64,000 nucleotides of DNA from an uncultured Eubacteriales bacterium (GTDB lineage Bacteria > Bacillota > Clostridia > Oscillospirales > Acutalibacteraceae), in contig CASFBL010000001.1 in assembly GCA_949292775.1 (NCBI GenBank), positions 1 to 64,000 of the forward strand, in the 5' to 3' direction. Positions within the stretch are counted from its first letter, which is position 1. Every line of letters begins with the position of its first letter. Under the pieces are notes generated by a model. That model did no database searches and was not told where the DNA came from. It saw only the letters and a list, made by a program, of their open reading frames with translations. Of this stretch, positions 60,126-64,000 are shown piece after piece. Both the position numbers and the translations under genes were made by a program.

Positions 60126-60345
60126 GGGGTACCCCCGGCGCGGGTTCCCCACGCAAAAACATTCCACCGGAATATTTTTGCTCCCCTCCTGCGCTCTTAT
60201 AAAGAAAGAGATTTCGCCCTGTGCGCAGGGCGACCAAAGGTTTCACCTTTGGATTCCACTGCCTTTGAAAAGGCGGGCGAAATTTTACTTTTGGGCAGAC
60301 AGGGTGCAAAAGACTTGCCTTTTTTGCCCGACCGAAAAATTTATC
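60126..60345 (-). repeat. R4 five-hairpin element, copy C (reversed)
   Basis: H5 60126-60150 (one mismatch), H4 60154-60180 (CAAAAACATTCC/GGAATATTTTTG, one G-U pair on the element strand), H3 60215-60232 (CGCCCTG/CAGGGCG, as copy A), H2 60234-60252, H1 60258-60276. Lead-in TTTTGCCCGACCGAAAA at its far end. Confidence 0.85.
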
Positions 60346-60354
60346 CGTCCGTAA

Positions 60355-60445
60355 AGTTTTATCTTGGTAGATACCGGGCAAAAATATTCACGCTCTGTGC
60401 ACACTGCCTGCTCGAATTCACCGCGCGTTGGCACGCGCCACAAAT
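60355..60445 (-). repeat. R2-type tail, near copy of 63085-63175
   Basis: About 90 bp nearly the same as 63085-63175: TTTTATCTTGG.AGATACCGGG, CACACTGCCTGCTCGAATTC, a GC-rich hairpin, GCCACAAA. Ends just before the uppP promoter. Confidence 0.75.
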
Positions 60446-60475
60446 TTTACATTAGAGGTTTCTTTTCTGCATAAT
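60446..60475 (+). promoter_or_regulatory. Predicted promoter of uppP
   Basis: TTTACA (60446-60451), 18-nt spacer, CATAAT (60470-60475); a second -10-like TATACT lies at 60482. The -35 box touches the end of the repeat. Confidence 0.45.
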
Positions 60476-60533
60476 ATTTGGTATACTTAAAAGTAACCGT
60501 AAAAACATAAGAAAACCAGTGGAGGTAAAACCC

Positions 60534-61367
60534 ATGTTGGAAATTTTAAAAGCGATTATTCTCGGCATCGTCGAGGGCGTCACCGAATGGCTGCCAATCA
60601 GCAGTACGGGGCACATGATTTTGGTCGATGAGTTTATTCGCCTGAATGTCACGCCGGAATTTAAAGAGATGTTCTTGGTCGTCATTCAGCTTGGCGCAAT
60701 TCTCGCCGTCGTGGTCATGTTCTGGAAAAAGCTGTGGCCGTTCGGGATTAAAGAAAAGAAACTCGAAATCAAAAAACCGATTTTCTCAATGTGGTTTAAA
60801 GTTCTCGTCTCGTGCATTCCGGCGGCAGTCGTCGGTCTTTTGCTCGACGAAAAACTCAACGAATGGTTTTATAACTGGCAGACCGTCTCCATTATGCTGA
60901 TTTTGGTCGGTATTGTGTTCATCATCGTTGAAAATCAAAATAAAAAGAAAACACCCAAAATCAACTCCATTGCTGAAATCACCTATCCGATTGCGTTTTA
61001 TATCGGCCTGTTCCAGCTCGTCGCCGCCGTGTTCCCCGGTACTTCCCGTTCGGGCGCTACCATTGTCGGCGCGCTGGCGCTCGGTGTTTCGCGCACGGTC
61101 GCCGCGGAATATACTTTCTTTTTGGCAGTGCCGGTCATGTTCGGCGCGAGCGCACTGAAACTCGTCAAATACGGCTTTGAATATACCGGTATGGAAATCG
61201 CAATTCTGCTCGTCGGCATGGCGGTCGCGTTTGTGGTTTCCGTGTTTATCATCAAATTCTTAATGGGTTATATCAAAAAGCACGACTTCAAGGTGTTCGG
61301 CTGGTATCGTATCGTGCTCGGCGTGATTGTGATCGGCTACTTTGCCCTTCGCGCGCTGGTCGGATAA
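60534..61367 (+). CDS. uppP: Undecaprenyl-diphosphatase
   Basis: A 277-residue membrane enzyme (BacA family) recycling undecaprenyl pyrophosphate for wall synthesis and giving some bacitracin tolerance. Catalytic motifs [15 protein letters not shown] and [10 protein letters not shown] are intact; about eight membrane helices. GGAGG lies 8 nt before ATG 60534. Next gene after 26 nt. Confidence 0.95.
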   Translation: MLEILKAIILGIVEGVTEWLPISSTGHMILVDEFIRLNVTPEFKEMFLVVIQLGAILAVVVMFWKKLWPFGIKEKKLEIKKPIFSMWFKVLVSCIPAAVVGLLLDEKLNEWFYNWQTVSIMLILVGIVFIIVENQNKKKTPKINSIAEITYPIAFYIGLFQLVAAVFPGTSRSGATIVGALALGVSRTVAAEYTFFLAVPVMFGASALKLVKYGFEYTGMEIAILLVGMAVAFVVSVFIIKFLMGYIKKHDFKVFGWYRIVLGVIVIGYFALRALVG

Positions 61368-61393
61368 TGACCCCCTAAAAAGGACAGACCAAA

Positions 61394-62428
61394 ATGAAAA
61401 CGGAAGTGCTGCCCGCCTTTGCGGGTGAAAACGAATTGAATCAAGCGGCAATCGAAAAAGCCGGAACGCTGCTTCGTGCAGGCGAGGTTGTCGCTATCCC
61501 GACCGAAACGGTCTACGGTCTTGCCGCCAATGCCTATGACGGCGAAGCGGTGTCAAAGATTTTCAAAGCCAAAGGCCGCCCGCAGGATAATCCCTTAATT
61601 GTGCACATCGCGAAAGTTGAAACGCTTTCGGATTTGGTTGCCGAAGTGCCCGAAGCCGCCAAAAAATTAGCGGCGGCGTTTTGGCCGGGTCCGCTGACCA
61701 TAATTTTGCCGAAAAGCGAGAAAATCCCCGACGCGGTTTCCGCAGGATTGCCCACCGTTGCCGTGCGTATGCCGTCACACCCCGTGGCGCACGCCGTGAT
61801 TGAAGCGGCGGGCGTGCCGCTGGCTGCGCCGAGCGCGAACCTTTCCGGCAGCCCCAGCCCCACCAATGCAAAATATGTGTTTGACGATATGCACGACAGA
61901 ATCCCGCTGATTTTGGACGGCGGCAGCAGCGCCGTGGGCGTGGAATCTACCGTGATTACACTGGCAACCGAACGCCCGCGCGTGCTTCGTCCGGGCGGGG
62001 TTACCGTTGAACAGCTGCGAGAATTGCTCGGCGAAGTCGATGTGGACGACGCCGTGCTGCATAAATTGGCGGAGGGCGTGCGCGCCGCGTCGCCGGGGAT
62101 GAAATATAAGCACTATGCCCCGCGCGCGGAAATCACAATCGTCAAAGGGACGCTCAAAGAATTCCGCCGCTTTTTGGAAAGCAAAGAAAAAGACGCGTTC
62201 GTGCTGTGCTTTGCAGGGGAGGAACAGTATTTTCCCCGCGCCGTGACCTATGGCGAGGCTGACGACGGCCTTTCCCAGGCGAACCGGCTGTTTGATGCGC
62301 TTCGCGAGCTGGACGAGCAGGGGGCGAAAACCGTTTATGCCCGCTGTCCGCAGCTTTCGGGGGTCGGGCTGGCGGTGTATAACCGCCTAATCCGCGCCGC
62401 CGGCTTTAAATTTGTCGAGGCAGTTTGA
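61394..62428 (+). CDS. Threonylcarbamoyl-AMP synthase, long Sua5 form
   Basis: A 344-residue enzyme making threonylcarbamoyl-AMP for the t6A37 base in ANN-reading tRNAs. The YrdC domain (residues ~15-205) has PTETVYGL, KAKGRPQDNPL and SANLSGSPSP. The C-terminal Sua5 domain follows linker KYKHYAPRAE. Complete. Bracketed with uppP by ~320-bp direct repeats. Confidence 0.94.
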   Translation: MKTEVLPAFAGENELNQAAIEKAGTLLRAGEVVAIPTETVYGLAANAYDGEAVSKIFKAKGRPQDNPLIVHIAKVETLSDLVAEVPEAAKKLAAAFWPGPLTIILPKSEKIPDAVSAGLPTVAVRMPSHPVAHAVIEAAGVPLAAPSANLSGSPSPTNAKYVFDDMHDRIPLILDGGSSAVGVESTVITLATERPRVLRPGGVTVEQLRELLGEVDVDDAVLHKLAEGVRAASPGMKYKHYAPRAEITIVKGTLKEFRRFLESKEKDAFVLCFAGEEQYFPRAVTYGEADDGLSQANRLFDALRELDEQGAKTVYARCPQLSGVGLAVYNRLIRAAGFKFVEAV

Positions 62429-62481
62429 TTTTGCGGGCACGCGCCGCGATTCAGGGAACCCCCCGGTGGCGCCGCACTTTT

Positions 62482-62639
62482 CTCTCCCTCCGACTTTTGC
62501 CTGCGGCAAAAGCCACCTCCCTCGTCAGAGGGAGGAAAAGAAAACGCAAGTTTGCAAATAGCCGAGGCTTTTATCGCACATAAGAACCGTGCCCCCTCTG
62601 ACGAGGGGGCTGGCGCACACCGTGCGACTGGGGGGAGAG
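62482..62639 (-). repeat. R3 MITE-like element, 158 bp copy (reversed)
   Basis: CTCTCCCTCCG to GACTGGGGGGAGAG, with hairpins as in the other copies. Short middle as in the 17833 copy. Confidence 0.85.
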
Positions 62640-62665
62640 AGCCCGACTGAATCATTCATCGATCC

Positions 62666-62858
62666 GTAGGGACAGCCCTTGCGGCTGTCCGTGAGATTTT
62701 GCATATAGCCGATGCCGGGTTAAGAAAGTAAAATATAAATCTCACTGCCTGCGCGTATTTGCCGCGCGGCAGCCCGCGCCGCGATTCGGCGCGCAAGGTT
62801 TTCACAAGGCTGAAACCGGGCTGAACATCAAGACAAAATCGCGCTGCCTGCGCGATTC
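62666..62858. repeat. R1 variant and reversed R2 modules
   Basis: GTAGGGACAGCC..GGCTGTCC (62666-62690, perfect 8-bp stem), then reversed R2 pieces (GCCGATGCCGGGTTAAGAAAG, TATTTGCCGCGCGGC, CTGCCTGCGCGATTCGG). Confidence 0.65.
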
Positions 62859-63074
62859 GGGGAACCCCCGGCGAGGGTTCCCCACACAAAAATATTCCGC
62901 CGGAATATTTTTGCTCCCCTCCTGCGCTTTTTGGAGAAAGAGATTTCGCTCCGTGCGCGGAGCGACCAAAGGTTTCACCTTTGGATTCCACCGCCTTTAA
63001 AAAGACGGGCGAATTTTTACTTTCGGGCAGACAGTTTGCAAAAGACTTGCTTTTTTGCCCGACCGAAAAATTTA
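62859..63074 (-). repeat. R4 five-hairpin element, copy D (reversed)
   Basis: H5 62859-62883, H4 62887-62913 (CAAAAATATTCC/GGAATATTTTTG, perfect), H3 62947-62964 (CGCTCCG/CGGAGCG, as copy B), H2 62966-62984, H1 62991-63008 (one wobble). Lead-in TTTTGCCCGACCGAAAA. Confidence 0.85.
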
Positions 63075-63084
63075 TCAGTCCGTA

Positions 63085-63175
63085 AAGTTTTATCTTGGCA
63101 GATACCGGGCAAAGATATTCACGCCCTGTGCACACTGCCTGCTCGAATTCGCCGCACGCCGGCGCGTGCCACAAA
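63085..63175 (-). repeat. R2-type tail, near copy of 60355-60445
   Basis: Same order and nearly the same bases as the segment before uppP, ending at CACAAA directly before the coaE ribosome binding site. Confidence 0.75.
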
Positions 63176-63190
63176 AGGAGTTCGTTATAT

Positions 63191-63772
63191 ATGGAGATTA
63201 TCGGTATTACCGGCCAAATCGGTGCCGGAAAAAGCACCGTCTGCCAACAACTGAAACAGCGCGGCTATGTCCATATCGACGCGGATGCCGTTGCAAAATC
63301 TCTTTATGTGCCCGGCGCTCCGCTTTTAACAAAACTTTCCGAAATCTTCGGCAGTCAAATTTTAACTACAACAGGGGAACTCGATAAAAAAGCCCTTGCG
63401 GCGGCCGCGTTTTCTTCCCCTGAGCGCACCAAACAGCTCAACGACGCGGTGCACCCGGCGGTCACTGAAAAAATCCGCCAAAACTTACAAGCTTTGCTTG
63501 AATCCGGGGCAAAATGGGTTATAATAGAAGCGATAGCCTTGTTTGAAAGCGGTGAAAACGCGCTTTGCGACAGAACGGTCGGCGTGATTGCGCCCGAAGA
63601 AGTGCGCCTAAAGCGCGTTATGGCGCGCGACGGGGTGACAAGAGAAGAGGCGCTTTTCCGAATCCGCTCTCAAAAGCCCGAGTCGTTTTTTACCGAACAT
63701 TGCGACTGCGTTTTGCGCAATTATCCGCCCTACGATTTGGAAGAAGAAATACAGAGGATTTTTCCGTTATGA
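63191..63772 (+). CDS. coaE: Dephospho-CoA kinase
   Basis: A 193-residue P-loop kinase for the last step of coenzyme A synthesis. GQIGAGKSTVCQQL is the ATP loop; HIDADAVAK and HPAVTEKIRQ are family blocks. ATG 63191 is chosen because AAAAGGAG precedes it; upstream frame lies in a repeat. The stop overlaps the next start (ATGA). Confidence 0.95.
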   Translation: MEIIGITGQIGAGKSTVCQQLKQRGYVHIDADAVAKSLYVPGAPLLTKLSEIFGSQILTTTGELDKKALAAAAFSSPERTKQLNDAVHPAVTEKIRQNLQALLESGAKWVIIEAIALFESGENALCDRTVGVIAPEEVRLKRVMARDGVTREEALFRIRSQKPESFFTEHCDCVLRNYPPYDLEEEIQRIFPL

Positions 63773-64000
63773 ACAAACGAAAACAAAAAGCATGGGCGAA
63801 ATTCGGTTTGCTGGTGCTTGTGTTCGCGCTTATAATCGGCGTTGCTGTCTTTTTCAGCATGAACACCATCTATAAAGCCGTCTACCCAATGGATTATAGC
63901 TTTGAAATCGACAAATACGCCGACGAATATGATGTCCCGCGGGCGCTGATGTATGCCGTGGTACATACCGAAAGCGGCTTTGACCCGGACGCAGTTTCCG
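63769..64000 (+). CDS. Lytic transglycosylase (SLT fold), 5' part
   Basis: About 77 residues visible before the window ends. A short basic start, a membrane helix (about residues 11-31, FGLLVLVFALIIGVAVFF) and the start of an SLT domain: YDVPRALMYAVVHTESGFDP, with the catalytic Glu in TESGF. It would cut peptidoglycan from a membrane anchor. Coupled to coaE by a 4-nt overlap. Confidence 0.85.
   Translation, partial: MNKRKQKAWAKFGLLVLVFALIIGVAVFFSMNTIYKAVYPMDYSFEIDKYADEYDVPRALMYAVVHTESGFDPDAVS

Noticed and set aside
59421..60455. Several ORFs of 63-171 residues in the gap before uppP
   Set aside because: Repeat translations with no start signals and no family similarity.
62335..63237. Minus-strand ORFs of 106 and 193 residues
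   Set aside because: Made wholly of reversed R3, R1, R2 and R4 repeats; the same peptides arise at 34, 44, 54 and 60 kb.

Overview
The window looks like chromosomal DNA of a Bacillota (Firmicutes) bacterium of class Clostridia, most likely a gut Oscillospirales/Ruminococcaceae-type species. The evidence is the classic low-GC Gram-positive origin order (rpmH-rnpA-yidD-yidC-jag-mnmE-mnmG-rsmG-noc-parA-parB to the right; dnaA-dnaN-S4-recF-remB-gyrB-gyrA to the left), the LL-diaminopimelate aminotransferase route, GatCAB, an LCP wall enzyme and AGGAGG-type ribosome binding sites. I saw no tRNA, rRNA, CRISPR array, prophage or intact insertion sequence.

Layout. 1-7860 (minus): a surface operon with a membrane-anchored protein, a 1798-residue secreted protein, and at least four small secreted paralogs whose fold is repeated at the C-terminus of the giant protein. 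8181-11983 (minus): zinc-ribbon membrane protein, GH51 arabinofuranosidase, LCP protein. 12166-17400 (plus): aspS, purB, a RING-like/DUF2628 membrane protein, galU. 18197-33984 (minus): GH2 beta-galactosidase, GH13 amylase-type enzyme, family 4 UDG, gatBAC, dapL, dapF, an ANTAR protein, glyA, guaB, an Mrp ATPase, tadA. 35030-46235 (minus): CPBP protease, gyrA, gyrB, remB, recF, S4 protein, dnaN, dnaA. 46685-64000 (plus): rpmH through rsmG, noc, parA, a lipoprotein gene, parB, serS, a small membrane protein, uppP, sua5, coaE, and the start of a lytic transglycosylase gene.

Gene direction flips in the dnaN-dnaA-rpmH region, so both arms are read away from an origin there. The dnaA-dnaN gap holds a cluster of TGTTNAAAA boxes, then a GC block and six DnaA-trio-like triplets. 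DnaA itself has changes at positions that read bases in E. coli DnaA. Two perfect 16-bp parS sites lie on the right arm beside noc and parAB.

Gaps at operon borders from 17.4 kb onward are filled by interspersed repeats of four kinds: GC-rich hairpins (R1), a GAATCGCG module (R2), 158-217 bp elements with CTCTCCC terminal inverted repeats (R3), and a five-hairpin element with compensatory base changes between copies (R4). A broken RAYT-type transposase gene between gyrA and gyrB abuts an R1 hairpin and suggests how such repeats may once have spread. Many apparent ORFs inside these repeats are artefacts and are not annotated as genes.
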